Shown here: piece by piece, positions 44,364 to 53,407 of the stretch | How the letters are laid out: each line of letters opens with the position of its first letter | Position numbering within the stretch: position 1 is the stretch's first letter | Notes under the pieces: generated by a model | Told to the model about the DNA's origin: nothing | The model's input: only the letters and a program-made list of their open reading frames with translations | Databases searched by the model: none | Assembly (NCBI RefSeq): GCF_000429305.1 | Contig: NZ_KE386881.1 | Span: 97,154 to 161,153, forward strand | Direction: 5' to 3' | DNA: 64,000 bases | Origin: Desulfovibrio inopinatus DSM 10711 | GTDB taxonomy: Bacteria > Desulfobacterota > Desulfovibrionia > Desulfovibrionales > Desulfovibrionaceae | Position numbers and translations under genes: made by a program

Positions 44364-46573
44364 TATTTCGACGCATCGCCGCTGTTTTTGCTCCGAACCC
44401 CAAACGAAGCGTGACGACCATGCTTTCCATCATCCTGCTAGGGATGCTGCTTATCACGATCGTTTCCTATATTCATACACGAAATACTGCGAAAAATTTG
44501 GCTGTCGGACAAGCGATGCAGGTCCTCCAGTTTCTTAATCGCGAGATTAATACACAATTCTTAGCGCTCAGGCTGAACCTCCAACAATGGTCTCATGAAG
44601 ATGTTTTTAAAATTGCTTTGGAGAATTCCTACTTAGGGCGTTCGGCTCGCAAGGCCGCCGAGCAGCGACTGGCTGAACGCGCCAAGGGAAGAAATATTGA
44701 ACGTATTCTCCTTGTTAGTGCTGACGGAGAGGTCCAAGCTTCCTCCGTCCCCGAAATGGTTGGAACGCTCCATCTCGCGGACAGAGACTATTTCAAACGC
44801 TCCATGGCCGGAGAAACAACCATCGCATCCCTCGCAGAAAGTCGCTATTCGGGCCGACCTGTCATCATTGTCTCCGGGCCTATCGTTTCCAATGACGGAA
44901 TGGTCATCGGCGTTTTGCTGATTACGTTGGACACACTCGGTTTTGCCGAAAAAATCATCGATGACATCCATTTTGGCGACACTGGAGGAGCCTACTTCAT
45001 TGATTTGCAGACGGGAGTACGCGCTGTGCCTTCATGGGGAAAGCCTGGTCAGTTCGACCCCGGCACCTCATTTGATGCTGTGCTCGCTGCAGCCGATACT
45101 AATCGGGTTATTCGATATGAAGGGCTCAGCACAGAACGTATGGCCGTGTCCACCATCAATACAGAAAGTGGATGGTTGCTCATTGTCGAGGCCGATACGA
45201 GTGAAATTCTCTCCCCGGCCACACGTCTCGCGACGTTCAATACCATGATTACGTTGTTCATTTTGGGGGTGACCATACTCTCTCTCGGCGCATTGCGTCG
45301 TGCCATGGTCGACTTGAAAACATCGGAATCACAGTTTCGATCTCTCATTGAAACAAGCCCTCTCGGAATCGCCACATTCGACAGCCAAGGTCACCTGACC
45401 TACATGAACACCCGAACAAGAAACATCCTTAGTCTTTCCCCGAATAGCTTGGATCAAGACTGGATGCAGACATTGGAAGACGAGTCCGGAACGCCTATTC
45501 CTCATCAATCACTGCCCATGATGCAGGCATTGACGTCAAAACAATCCATTATGGGGTGGACCGCCTGGCGTAAAATGCCGTATGATATCCGACAGGTTCT
45601 TTCATTTAATGCGGCCTGCCTCGGCGCTGAACACGGGGCTTCGGTGGTTGCCGTTATCGAAGACATTACCGAAGTGGAGCTTGCACGTAAAATTCTTGAA
45701 CAATCTAAGGAAGAATTGGAAAAAATTGTTGAAAGCCGGACGAAGGAACTCAGAGAGGCCAATGCACGTTTGCTGGAACTCGATGAAATGAAATCACAGT
45801 TCCTGAGCATTGTTTCCCATGACCTCCGCACGCCCCTGACGTCCGTACTTGGCTTTGCGAAGATCATTGGCCGTGAATTCGCTAAAAAATTCTCCCCCCT
45901 CGCCCAATCGGACGCGCGTTTATCAAAAAGTGCCAAACGCATCGAACTCAACTTGGGCATCATCGATTCCGAAGGAAAACGCTTGGCACGGCTTATTGAT
46001 GACTTACTCGATTTGTCACGCATCGAATCCGGGCGCTACCAATGGAAAGATACGAATATTGATATCATTCAATTGTCTAAAGAAGCGAGCAATGCCCTCT
46101 CTGCTGCATTCCACGCAAAGCCGATGGTCCGCTTGAAGCTCAATCTCCCGGACAAAGAAATTCCGCTTGTTATGGATCCCGACAGAGTAATGCAAATTCT
46201 CATCAATCTTTTGTCCAATGCACTGAAATTTACGGAACAGGGTGAAGTCAGCCTTACCGTCAAAGAAGACGGCGACATGCTGCATATAAGCGTTTCCGAC
46301 ACTGGAATTGGCATTGCTCCGGAAGACGCAAGCCGAATTTTCGAACGTTTCTATCAAGTCGGAAACCCCAAACTGGTCAGCAAGCCTGTCGGGGCCGGCC
46401 TTGGGTTATCCATTTGCAAAAATATTGTTACGCATTACAGCGGGACCATCTCCGTTGAGTCAGAACCCGACAAAGGAAGCACATTCATCGTTGAATTCCC
46501 TCTCGCCGTCGTGACACAACAAAGACCGGTAGACGACGTACAATCCCAAGACGTTGAAACCAGTCATACATAA
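44360..46573 (+). CDS. membrane histidine kinase with Cache-like sensor and PAS domain
   Basis: 737 residues. Two membrane helices (~15-37 and ~293-316) enclose a periplasmic Cache-like domain (RDYFKRSMAGETTIAS). A PAS domain is followed by a coiled coil, HisKA with His in IVSHDLRTPLTSV near residue 487, and an ATPase domain with LLSNALKF, DTGIGI and GAGLGLSI. No receiver is attached and no response regulator is adjacent. It is preceded, overlapping, by a binding-protein gene likely to feed it ligand. Confidence 0.92.
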   Translation: MIFRRIAAVFAPNPKRSVTTMLSIILLGMLLITIVSYIHTRNTAKNLAVGQAMQVLQFLNREINTQFLALRLNLQQWSHEDVFKIALENSYLGRSARKAAEQRLAERAKGRNIERILLVSADGEVQASSVPEMVGTLHLADRDYFKRSMAGETTIASLAESRYSGRPVIIVSGPIVSNDGMVIGVLLITLDTLGFAEKIIDDIHFGDTGGAYFIDLQTGVRAVPSWGKPGQFDPGTSFDAVLAAADTNRVIRYEGLSTERMAVSTINTESGWLLIVEADTSEILSPATRLATFNTMITLFILGVTILSLGALRRAMVDLKTSESQFRSLIETSPLGIATFDSQGHLTYMNTRTRNILSLSPNSLDQDWMQTLEDESGTPIPHQSLPMMQALTSKQSIMGWTAWRKMPYDIRQVLSFNAACLGAEHGASVVAVIEDITEVELARKILEQSKEELEKIVESRTKELREANARLLELDEMKSQFLSIVSHDLRTPLTSVLGFAKIIGREFAKKFSPLAQSDARLSKSAKRIELNLGIIDSEGKRLARLIDDLLDLSRIESGRYQWKDTNIDIIQLSKEASNALSAAFHAKPMVRLKLNLPDKEIPLVMDPDRVMQILINLLSNALKFTEQGEVSLTVKEDGDMLHISVSDTGIGIAPEDASRIFERFYQVGNPKLVSKPVGAGLGLSICKNIVTHYSGTISVESEPDKGSTFIVEFPLAVVTQQRPVDDVQSQDVETSHT

Positions 46574-46591
46574 TTTCTCTCAAGAGAAATT
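46572..46591 (+). terminator. AT-rich hairpin at the kinase gene end
   Basis: AATTTCTC (46572-46579) and GAGAAATT (46584-46591) form an 8-bp stem around TCAA, overlapping the kinase stop codon. Weak; may be an attenuator rather than a terminator. Confidence 0.35.
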
Positions 46592-46639
46592 TGGCGTCCA
46601 GGGCTTCTTTGAGTAGAACCATCAAAAGAGGAGCGAACT

Positions 46640-47020
46640 ATGTTCACTATTCTCGACGGCACAGAAAACAACATTCTTGGGGTAGAAATCACTGGTGGGT
46701 ATATGAAGGAAGACTTCAACGCGGTCAAAAAGGCCTTTGAAGATATCCTTGCTCAAGGCCATGATCGCGTCAATGTGCTGTGCAAAATCGATAAAATGAA
46801 ATTTCTGGAAGGCGAATTATCTGCGTTTATTGCAGACGGCCGGTATGCGTTATCGCATCGCGACAAACTTCGACATGTGGCGATTGTTGCAAACAGTTCG
46901 GTTGTCGAGACACTGATATCCTTGGATAACGCAATTTTCGGAGATCCTCAAAACGATCTCATTGAAAAATACTTTGACATTAAAGATATTGACGACGCCT
47001 GGGAATTCGTTCGGCATTAA
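46640..47020 (+). CDS. SpoIIAA-like (STAS-fold) small protein
   Basis: 126 residues of the PF11964 SpoIIAA-like family: LGVEITGGYMKEDFNAVKKAFE, then VNVLCKIDKMKFLEG, HVAIVANSSVVETL and WEFVRH at the end. Strong ribosome binding site (AGAGGAG). Members are soluble and often stress-linked; the Ser that STAS anti-anti-sigma factors carry in the phosphorylation loop is not evident, so it may not be a direct SpoIIE substrate. A single gene between the kinase and a small membrane protein. Confidence 0.82.
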   Translation: MFTILDGTENNILGVEITGGYMKEDFNAVKKAFEDILAQGHDRVNVLCKIDKMKFLEGELSAFIADGRYALSHRDKLRHVAIVANSSVVETLISLDNAIFGDPQNDLIEKYFDIKDIDDAWEFVRH

Positions 47021-47155
47021 ATTATCGTATAGGGCTCTCGAACAAACTACAGAGAATCCTCCCAAGAGGGAGACATCTCTGTCATGGACAAGGGCCACTG
47101 CTCCATGTAACGGTTATGTTGATTTGGAAATCAAAAACCAAGGGAGTATGTGATC

Positions 47156-47347
47156 GTGGAAAACGTTGTCTTGCTACTCGTTATGATTTTTGCAGTATAT
47201 TACATGGTTAAAAAGATGTCGCGAGAATCGGGGGCGAACTTCTTCGGAGCTTCGTCGTCTGTGCAGGACCGGACCACACATCACGATTCGATTGACGATG
47301 ACGACGTAGATGATACCGACGTCATCGTCTCAGAGACCAAATCATAG
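47156..47347 (+). CDS. small single-pass membrane protein with acidic tail
   Basis: 63 residues. GTG 47156 is preceded by AGGGAG at 9 bases; GTG 47150 is too close to it. One membrane helix (VVLLLVMIFAVYYMV) is followed by a Ser-rich spacer and an Asp-rich tail (DSIDDDDVDDTDVI). A strong terminator follows. Function unknown. Confidence 0.65.
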   Translation: MENVVLLLVMIFAVYYMVKKMSRESGANFFGASSSVQDRTTHHDSIDDDDVDDTDVIVSETKS

Positions 47348-47386
47348 GACCTCACGCTCAAAACAGTACACTGCTTGCCATATTCC

Positions 47387-47420
47387 AAGCGGGGTTTCTC
47401 TTCCGAAACCCCGCTTTTTT
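47387..47420 (+). terminator. intrinsic terminator after the small membrane protein gene
   Basis: AAGCGGGGTTTC (47387-47398) and GAAACCCCGCTT (47405-47416) form a 12-bp stem with a 6-base loop, ending in six T. A textbook terminator on the plus strand. Confidence 0.92.
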
Positions 47421-47445
47421 CAGCGTGAATGCATGTCTTCTTCAT

Positions 47446-47859
47446 TCAGGATAAACGCTTTTCGATGCGAAACATATTGGTTTGATCGACATATGAATAT
47501 GACAGCGCGTCGGCATGTTCCCGGATGAGAAACACCCCAAGCCCATGCCCTAAAGGATTGTCGAGATCGGGAGAAGCAACGCGAGTGGGATCGAATGGCT
47601 TCCCTTGATCTGTGATGAGAAGAACAGCACGTTCATCATCGAACAGGAGTTCCACACCAACTTCTCCCGGCTCATCGTCGTATGCATGCCGAACAACATT
47701 CGTCACCGCTTCAGAAACCATCAGTTGCAAAGCATAACTCAACTCCGCATTCTCGACGACATACGGTGACAACTCGAAAAACCGCCGAGTAAAATCCGTT
47801 ATTACGCCCACCGAAGAAGGAATGGCAGTCATAGTAACGTGGGCGCGTTGCACCGTCAT
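47446..47859 (-). CDS. RsbW-like anti-sigma/ATP-binding protein
   Basis: 137 residues with the GHKL ATPase fold of anti-sigma kinases: LQLMVSEAVTNVVRHAYDD (N box), LLITDQGKPFDP (G1) and GHGLGVFLIREHAD (G2). AGGAGG lies seven bases before the ATG. With STAS and SpoIIE-type proteins it would form a partner-switching module; SpoIIE phosphatases occur at 26066 and 63147. Its sigma factor or other target is not in the window. Confidence 0.88.
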   Translation of the reverse strand: MTVQRAHVTMTAIPSSVGVITDFTRRFFELSPYVVENAELSYALQLMVSEAVTNVVRHAYDDEPGEVGVELLFDDERAVLLITDQGKPFDPTRVASPDLDNPLGHGLGVFLIREHADALSYSYVDQTNMFRIEKRLS

Positions 47860-48030
47860 CTCATCGCCTCCTGACCCGTCCGGACAGAATCGAAGTCTTG
47901 CCGCCTATCGGTGATTGTCCCGAGAAACGCGGCGTTATCCCTGAAGCACCGCAAGATCATTATTGTGCGACCACTGTTTCTTCATGGCATGAACCCGTTG
48001 TCCTATCAAGCTATTCAAATAGTTAAGTGG

Positions 48031-50373
48031 TTAAGAATCATCGTGCAACAAAAGAAAGAGAGCGGGATTTATGCCCCTCTCAACCGGAACGGCCTCAAGA
48101 TAATTAAGCATAGTATATTCATCAAAAACCCCCATCTCCATCGTCAACGTTCCATCGGAAACCGTAACGGTTTTCGTACGGACAACATAGGGAGCCGTCG
48201 GTTCGTCGTCGAGAAAAGGAATACCTTCAATGACAATTTTATTGTGACTATATGTCCGGCCTTGCCAACCACACGATACGGTCACCTTGTATTCCCCATT
48301 CGGTACATCATGAACAAACGTCGTCAATCGTCCCCAATCATGGTAGATGACACTGGCCTGCAAAGGGTTGGGCGCATCGTTCAGATAGCGGTACATGGTG
48401 TATTCCATGTCATTCCCATACCATCCGTATCCTAAATTCTCATCATAGGCGTCCCAACCAACTTTCTTATATGTGTGTCCATTCACCACCAGCGGATCAT
48501 CGAGAGGCTCACCATTCGGGTCTTGAAAATTAATATACAATGCCGTCGCTTTTTCATCCGACCCTGCAGGCTGAATATCTGGAATAGTGTCAATTTCACC
48601 GCCAATCTTCATGCCGATGAGCTTTCGAACATTTGCGAGGAAATCATCGTCACGAGTATATGAGGTCAATCCAGAAATAATTTTATCGGCCTGGCTATCT
48701 GCCGTATTGGTAACATCAACTTGTGGGTCGCCACCGGACAATATTTTCAAATACTCATAATCTTCCAGCCCGTCGCGTAACAATTCGATGCGAATGGACG
48801 GAACAAGACGATGATTGTTCTCGCCATAGGAAATTGCAACATTCTCCTCAGAGGGCGGATACAACAAAAAGGTATCGCCGTTGTGCCCATCCGTCATGGG
48901 GTTGGTCCATGGATTTTTGTTCCAGTTGTTACATGAATAATAAGCAAGCCCAGAAATTCGATATTTCCACAGAAACCACCCTGTAAATCGCGCTTCAAGA
49001 CCTGGATGATCCAACGTTATTGGATTGAAATACGGAGGACGTGTTCCATGAAGAAAGTAAATCCACGTATCCTCATTATATTGTTTTTTGCGGGCATGCG
49101 AGACTGTTGGATCGTAATTATTGAGCACTGGCAACCAGATATCGATCGCGGCATCGGTATATACAGGGTGGTTATAAATTTCGGGTCGTGGTTCTTCCGA
49201 AACCATGAGACGTAAGTCCGGAGCCACTTTTTTCATCTCTTGTGCATACCATGCGATAGCATCGTAATCAGCCTGGTCTTGTGGCTCATTGGCAAAATAA
49301 TAATACGCCATGTTCAGATAGCCCAAATTCTCCAGGTAACGTTCCAACGCCTCCATGTAGGCAAACCAGGCCGTGTTATATGCCGAGTCCGTATTCCCCA
49401 ACCAATCCGATGCCGAAAGTGTATGTCCACAAAATGAAGATGGCCGCTGATCTTGTGATGAATCGTTATTCTTGAATGTAGCCGCCATAAACGACGGGAA
49501 GCCCACCCCATTGTTGAACCCATTCCCGCCCAAATACTTTTCCGCCGGCTGCTCAAATCCCCAGATACCGTCTGTATCCGTGAATGTTCCGGCGCAATCA
49601 TATCCGATAAACGGCGCCCCCTGGCTCGTCAGCCCGCCGGGCCACAGCGGCCCTTTCGGGGTAAGACGATGTGCCATGAAAAATTCCTTCACCATGTCCA
49701 CATAATTCCAATATTCCGTCGACGTTCCCGGCACACTGTAAGCCGATAATATCGTCTGAAATGATGTGTTCATCTGTGACAAGATTGAAGGACGTTCAGG
49801 CAAAGAAAAGTCAAACACATGCAGTACAACCGGAACCGCAACCCCATTTATGGTCACCGAACCGATATGGTCCCCAGCTGAGGCAGTTGTATCAACAGCA
49901 ACGCTCACCCAAAACGCAGTATTCACACCGCCAGCCAATTGGACTGTCGCCCCATTCTCCAATGGCCACAACGGATCAGGATATGGTCCTGTCTGCCCAA
50001 GACTATCGGAAACCTGCTCGATATCGACATATTTGACCTGAAACAATTCCGTAATCACGCCTGAACCGAAGTCCGATACATTCACCGTCACCGCGCCTGA
50101 ACTCGACGGCTTCACGGCGATCTGAAAAGGCTCCGTTTCATTTCGTGCAGCAAAAAGATGAATACTCTCGGCGCTCGCTGTGGGTACGGTATGCTCTTTA
50201 AAAATCCGTACTGTAGGAGGAGCCGTCCATAGTACGACGGCGGAAGAAGATTGGGTCAAACGATGGGTAAAGGTTTCGACGTCCGCCGCCCGAACAGAAG
50301 TCGCCAACAGCAGCATCCCCCAAACGATCGCAACGCCACTCCAGACGACACGTATCCCATGTTGATTTCGCAT
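48031..50373 (-). CDS. secreted DUF4091-type (GH123-like) protein
   Basis: 780 residues from ATG 50373 (signal peptide with GVAIVWGMLLLATSVRAA). An N-terminal beta region with ARNETEPFQIAVKPSSS is followed by a TIM-barrel-like region with YYFANEPQDQADYDAI, WLPVLNNY and GLAYYSCNNW, features of DUF4091 glycoside-hydrolase-like proteins. LRDGLEDYEYLKIL is near the end of that domain, and a C-terminal beta domain (KVTVSCGWQGR) resembles a malectin/carbohydrate-binding unit. Probably acts on a glycan outside the cell; the substrate is unknown. It lies downstream of the flp array, with a strong terminator in between. Confidence 0.85.
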   Translation of the reverse strand: MRNQHGIRVVWSGVAIVWGMLLLATSVRAADVETFTHRLTQSSSAVVLWTAPPTVRIFKEHTVPTASAESIHLFAARNETEPFQIAVKPSSSGAVTVNVSDFGSGVITELFQVKYVDIEQVSDSLGQTGPYPDPLWPLENGATVQLAGGVNTAFWVSVAVDTTASAGDHIGSVTINGVAVPVVLHVFDFSLPERPSILSQMNTSFQTILSAYSVPGTSTEYWNYVDMVKEFFMAHRLTPKGPLWPGGLTSQGAPFIGYDCAGTFTDTDGIWGFEQPAEKYLGGNGFNNGVGFPSFMAATFKNNDSSQDQRPSSFCGHTLSASDWLGNTDSAYNTAWFAYMEALERYLENLGYLNMAYYYFANEPQDQADYDAIAWYAQEMKKVAPDLRLMVSEEPRPEIYNHPVYTDAAIDIWLPVLNNYDPTVSHARKKQYNEDTWIYFLHGTRPPYFNPITLDHPGLEARFTGWFLWKYRISGLAYYSCNNWNKNPWTNPMTDGHNGDTFLLYPPSEENVAISYGENNHRLVPSIRIELLRDGLEDYEYLKILSGGDPQVDVTNTADSQADKIISGLTSYTRDDDFLANVRKLIGMKIGGEIDTIPDIQPAGSDEKATALYINFQDPNGEPLDDPLVVNGHTYKKVGWDAYDENLGYGWYGNDMEYTMYRYLNDAPNPLQASVIYHDWGRLTTFVHDVPNGEYKVTVSCGWQGRTYSHNKIVIEGIPFLDDEPTAPYVVRTKTVTVSDGTLTMEMGVFDEYTMLNYLEAVPVERGINPALFLLLHDDS

Positions 50374-50438
50374 AGATGTTCCCCGCTTTATTGATTGCTT
50401 AGCATACTGAGACCATAAAACGTCAATGCAGACAAACC

Positions 50439-50472
50439 CAAAAAAGGGGGCGAACTCGAAAGTTCGCCCCCT
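50439..50472 (-). terminator. intrinsic terminator of the flp array
   Basis: AGGGGGCGAACT (50445-50456) and AGTTCGCCCCCT (50461-50472) around CGAA form a very stable 12-bp tetraloop hairpin, running on the minus strand into six T. It isolates the flp transcripts from the DUF4091 gene. Confidence 0.92.
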
Positions 50473-50497
50473 GACAAGGTATGAGTGGTTGAGGAGC

Positions 50498-50659
50498 CTA
50501 CGGCAAGGCTGCGGTGACGTCGTCAAAAGCCTTCTTCAGCTTCGGTCCAAGAGCGGCAACCGAGCCGACGATAACAGCGGCAATAAGAGCGGCGAGCAGG
50601 CCATATTCAACAGCGGAAGCGCCTTCGTCGTCACGGAGAAAATTCAGGATTGCGTTCAT
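50498..50659 (-). CDS. flp: Flp-type type IVb pilin, copy 1
   Basis: 53 residues. A short leader ending in Gly (NFLRDDEG) precedes ASAVEYGLLAALIAA, giving the G/xxxxxEY processing site of Flp prepilins, then one hydrophobic helix and LGPKLKKAFDDVTAALP. AAGGAG lies 7 bases before ATG. The protein is identical to copies 2 and 3. It should be assembled by a Tad system; no tad genes are in the window. Confidence 0.92.
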   Translation of the reverse strand: MNAILNFLRDDEGASAVEYGLLAALIAAVIVGSVAALGPKLKKAFDDVTAALP

Positions 50660-50751
50660 GATATACTCCTTATGATCATCGTCTTATGCGTATACCGGGT
50701 CGAATGTTGTGTCGTCCGGTGTGCATGCGTTATACAGAACAATCGTTTGAC

Positions 50752-50913
50752 TTACGGCAGCGCGGCGGTCACGTCGTCAAAGGCCTTCTTCAACTTCGGT
50801 CCAAGTGCGGCAACAGAACCGACGATAACGGCGGCAATAAGAGCGGCGAGCAGGCCATATTCAACAGCGGAAGCGCCTTCGTCGTCACGGAGAAAATTCA
50901 GGATTGCGTTCAT
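50752..50913 (-). CDS. flp: Flp-type type IVb pilin, copy 2
   Basis: Encodes the same 53-residue pilin as copies 1 and 3, with scattered synonymous differences (for example AAGTTG for AAGCTG). The interval to copy 1 and to copy 3 is almost the same sequence (ending CCGGGTCGAATGTTGTGTCG in part), so whole gene-plus-spacer units were duplicated. Confidence 0.92.
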   Translation of the reverse strand: MNAILNFLRDDEGASAVEYGLLAALIAAVIVGSVAALGPKLKKAFDDVTAALP

Positions 50914-51005
50914 GATATACTCCTTATGATAATCGTCTTATACGTATACCGGGTCGAATGTTGTGTCGTCCGGTGTGCATGCGTTATACAGAACAATCGT
51001 TTGAC

Positions 51006-51167
51006 TTACGGCAGCGCGGCGGTGACGTCGTCAAAGGCCTTCTTCAACTTCGGTCCAAGTGCGGCGACAGAACCGACGATAACAGCGGCAATAAGAGCGG
51101 CGAGCAGGCCATATTCAACAGCGGAAGCGCCTTCGTCGTCACGGAGAAAATTCAGGATTGCGTTCAT
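51006..51167 (-). CDS. flp: Flp-type type IVb pilin, copy 3
   Basis: Same 53-residue protein as copies 1 and 2. Its upstream spacer differs: between copies 3 and 4 the bases read GCAATGCAAATTGCAT and a doubled ATGCATTA, unlike the spacers downstream. It could be a weak internal regulatory site. Confidence 0.92.
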   Translation of the reverse strand: MNAILNFLRDDEGASAVEYGLLAALIAAVIVGSVAALGPKLKKAFDDVTAALP

Positions 51168-51259
51168 GATATACTCCTTATCTGCAATGCAAATTGCATG
51201 ATGATATATTTGTTAACCCCATGTAATGCATTATCTATGCATTATGCCGATTTATTAGT

Positions 51260-51421
51260 TTACGGCAACGCAGCGGTGACGTCGTCAAAAGCCTTCTTCA
51301 GCTTAGGACCAAGAGCGGCGACTGATCCAACGATAACTGCGGCAATAAGAGCGGCAAGCAGGCCGTATTCAACAGCGGAAGCGCCTTCGTCATCACGGAT
51401 GAAATTCAGGATTGCGTTCAT
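51260..51421 (-). CDS. flp: Flp-type type IVb pilin, copy 4 (promoter-proximal)
   Basis: First gene transcribed in the array. It differs from the other three proteins only at residue 8 (NFIRDDEG for NFLRDDEG). The start at ATG 51421 has GAGGAG upstream; the longer frame to 51472 is not pilin-like. It lies about 70 bases downstream of a sigma54-type promoter. Confidence 0.92.
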   Translation of the reverse strand: MNAILNFIRDDEGASAVEYGLLAALIAAVIVGSVAALGPKLKKAFDDVTAALP

Positions 51422-51490
51422 GGGGTACTCCTCATTCATATTATAAAAATTAGTGTTGCAGTGATGTGTCATCCTCTTGCATTTCTATTA

Positions 51491-51506
51491 AGCAACGCCT
51501 GTGCCA
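51491..51506 (-). promoter_or_regulatory. sigma54-type -24/-12 promoter for the flp array
   Basis: On the minus strand TGGCAC (51501-51506), five bases, then TTGCT (51491-51495). This matches TGGCAC-N5-TTGCW exactly and places the transcription start near 51480, about 60 bases before the first flp ATG. An enhancer-binding protein would be needed; one is encoded at 13735. Confidence 0.75.
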
Positions 51507-51814
51507 AGACACAATCTCTTCGCTATTTCTTTTGAAAAAAATGATATCTCATTGAAATATAAAAACTATTCCAGGCACCTCACCATCTTTTATACGATGT
51601 ATCACCACATGCATTCTTCACACAAAGGCCCCACACCGTGAGTCGGCTCCATGAATCAATTAATTATGGATAGATCATCTCCACATTTTCATGATTCCAT
51701 CAATAGAATTGTCCTATACACTCGGAAATGGAGCCAAAGCCGCTTTGATTCTTTTGAACGGGAATGGTAGTGAGTGCCGACATTTCGCGTGAGCGCGCCA
51801 AAGGAAGGAAAAGC
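51507..51814. other. upstream region shared by flp array and cobA-hemD
   Basis: About 310 mostly AT-rich bases. Beyond the sigma54 site, nothing certain is seen. It should hold the plus-strand promoter for the cobA-hemD gene, whose ribosome binding site AAAGGAAGG is at its end. Confidence 0.5.
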
Positions 51815-53326
51815 ATGTCCAAAGTGTATTTGTTGGGAGCCGGCCCCGGCGATCCTGGTCTGTTGACCATCAAAGCCAAGGAAATCCTCGAAAAAGCCGA
51901 CGTGGTGGTCTATGACTACTTGGCGAACAAGGCTTTTCTGCGTTACGCCAGGCCCGATGCCGAAATTATTTATGTTGGCAAAAAAGGTGGCGATCACACC
52001 CTACCACAAGATCAAATCAATCAACTTCTCGTGGAGAAAGTTAAAGCCGGCAAAGTCGTCGCTCGGCTCAAAGGCGGAGATCCGTACGTTTTCGGCCGCG
52101 GTGCCGAAGAAGCCGAAGAGCTTCTTGATGCGGGTGCAGCCTTTGAAACCGTTCCGGGTGTCACGTCGGCTGTGGCAGCACCGGCTTATGCCGGCATTCC
52201 TCTGACCCACAGACAGTATGCCTCGTCTGTCAGTTTCATCACCGGTCATGAAGACCCGACGAAACCTGACAGTGTCCATAACTGGGAGAGCCTGGCGAAG
52301 GGAACATCCACCCTTGTCTTCTTCATGGGCGTCAAAAATCTTCCCGATATTTCACAAAATCTCATCACGGCGGGGATGGACCCCACCACACCAGCGGCAC
52401 TCGTTCGCTGGGGAACCACCTGCCGTCAACAGACCCTTGTTGCCGATATCGGCAGTATTGCGGATGCAGCCGCAGCGGCCGGGATGAAGCCACCCGCGTT
52501 GCTCGTGGTCGGACATGTCGTTTCATTACGCGACCGTCTGGCTTGGTTTGAAGAAAAACCGCTTCTCGGCAAAGGGATTGTTGTCACTCGCGCCCGGCAA
52601 CAGGCCAGTGGCCTTGTTGCGACACTGACCGAGCTTGGAGCCTGCGTATACGAATTTCCGACAATCGAAATTGCTCCGCTCTCGGATTATGGTCCGGTGC
52701 GCGACGCAATTGATCGACTCGACTGCTATGATTGGATCATTTTCACCTCGGTCAATGGCGTGAAATACTTTTTCGATGAGATGGAAATCATGGAAAAAGA
52801 CGCTCGATCTCTCGCGGGGAAAATGATTGCCGCTATTGGTCCGGCAACGGCGAATGAGCTTCGTGCTCGCGGTATCCGTCCGGATTTCATTCCGGAAAAA
52901 TATGTTGCCGAATCGGTCGTTGAAGGCCTGTTAGCACTGCATGTGGCCGGGAAACGGGTACTTATCCCGCGTGCACTTAAAGCACGCGAAATTCTCCCCA
53001 ATGAATTACGCCGTGCTGGTGCTGATGTTGAAGTGCTGTCTGTCTATGAGACAACCCTGGCCAATCAGGACACGGACGAAGTGCTCGCCGCGCTGAAGAA
53101 TGGTGAAATCCATTATGTGACGTTCACATCTTCGTCCACTGTGGATAATTTCTTTGAAAAAATTCCAACCGATGTCCTCAAGGCTGCAAAAGGTACGGTA
53201 AAATTGGCAACCATTGGCCCAGTGACAGCCCAAACCCTGTCTCGTCATGGCTTCGATTCCGATCTTTCGCCCGAAGAATTCACCATTCCCGCCTTGGTTC
53301 AGGCTCTGGTGAACGACGCATCTTGA
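51815..53326 (+). CDS. cobA-hemD: fused uroporphyrinogen-III methyltransferase and synthase (CobA-HemD)
   Basis: 503 residues. The N-terminal half is the SAM-dependent uroporphyrinogen methyltransferase ([51 protein letters not shown]) that makes precorrin-2; the C-terminal half (from about residue 255, [14 protein letters not shown]) is uroporphyrinogen-III synthase ([22 protein letters not shown]). The fusion is known in Desulfovibrio, feeding siroheme for sulfite reductase and the corrinoid path. Start at ATG 51815 with AAGGAAGG; the ATG at 51764 was rejected. Confidence 0.95.
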   Translation: MSKVYLLGAGPGDPGLLTIKAKEILEKADVVVYDYLANKAFLRYARPDAEIIYVGKKGGDHTLPQDQINQLLVEKVKAGKVVARLKGGDPYVFGRGAEEAEELLDAGAAFETVPGVTSAVAAPAYAGIPLTHRQYASSVSFITGHEDPTKPDSVHNWESLAKGTSTLVFFMGVKNLPDISQNLITAGMDPTTPAALVRWGTTCRQQTLVADIGSIADAAAAAGMKPPALLVVGHVVSLRDRLAWFEEKPLLGKGIVVTRARQQASGLVATLTELGACVYEFPTIEIAPLSDYGPVRDAIDRLDCYDWIIFTSVNGVKYFFDEMEIMEKDARSLAGKMIAAIGPATANELRARGIRPDFIPEKYVAESVVEGLLALHVAGKRVLIPRALKAREILPNELRRAGADVEVLSVYETTLANQDTDEVLAALKNGEIHYVTFTSSSTVDNFFEKIPTDVLKAAKGTVKLATIGPVTAQTLSRHGFDSDLSPEEFTIPALVQALVNDAS

Positions 53327-53407
53327 TCGACACTTGTCCGGCAAGTCCTCCAAGCCTTGCCGGACAAGCTACCGCCATTTCACCATCAATCAAAGCGAGC
53401 GTCGCCT

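Larger units (their letters stand above)
50498..51421 (-). repeat. four-unit tandem array, exact 254-bp period
   Basis: The stop codons of the four flp genes fall at 50498, 50752, 51006 and 51260, that is, 254 bases apart each time. Units 1-3 are near-identical including spacers. Unit 4 keeps the spacing although its neighbouring spacer has diverged. Confidence 0.92.

Noticed and set aside
50498-51421. CRISPR or other repeat array at the flp locus
   Set aside because: The 254-base period is coding: each unit carries an intact pilin gene with ribosome binding site.
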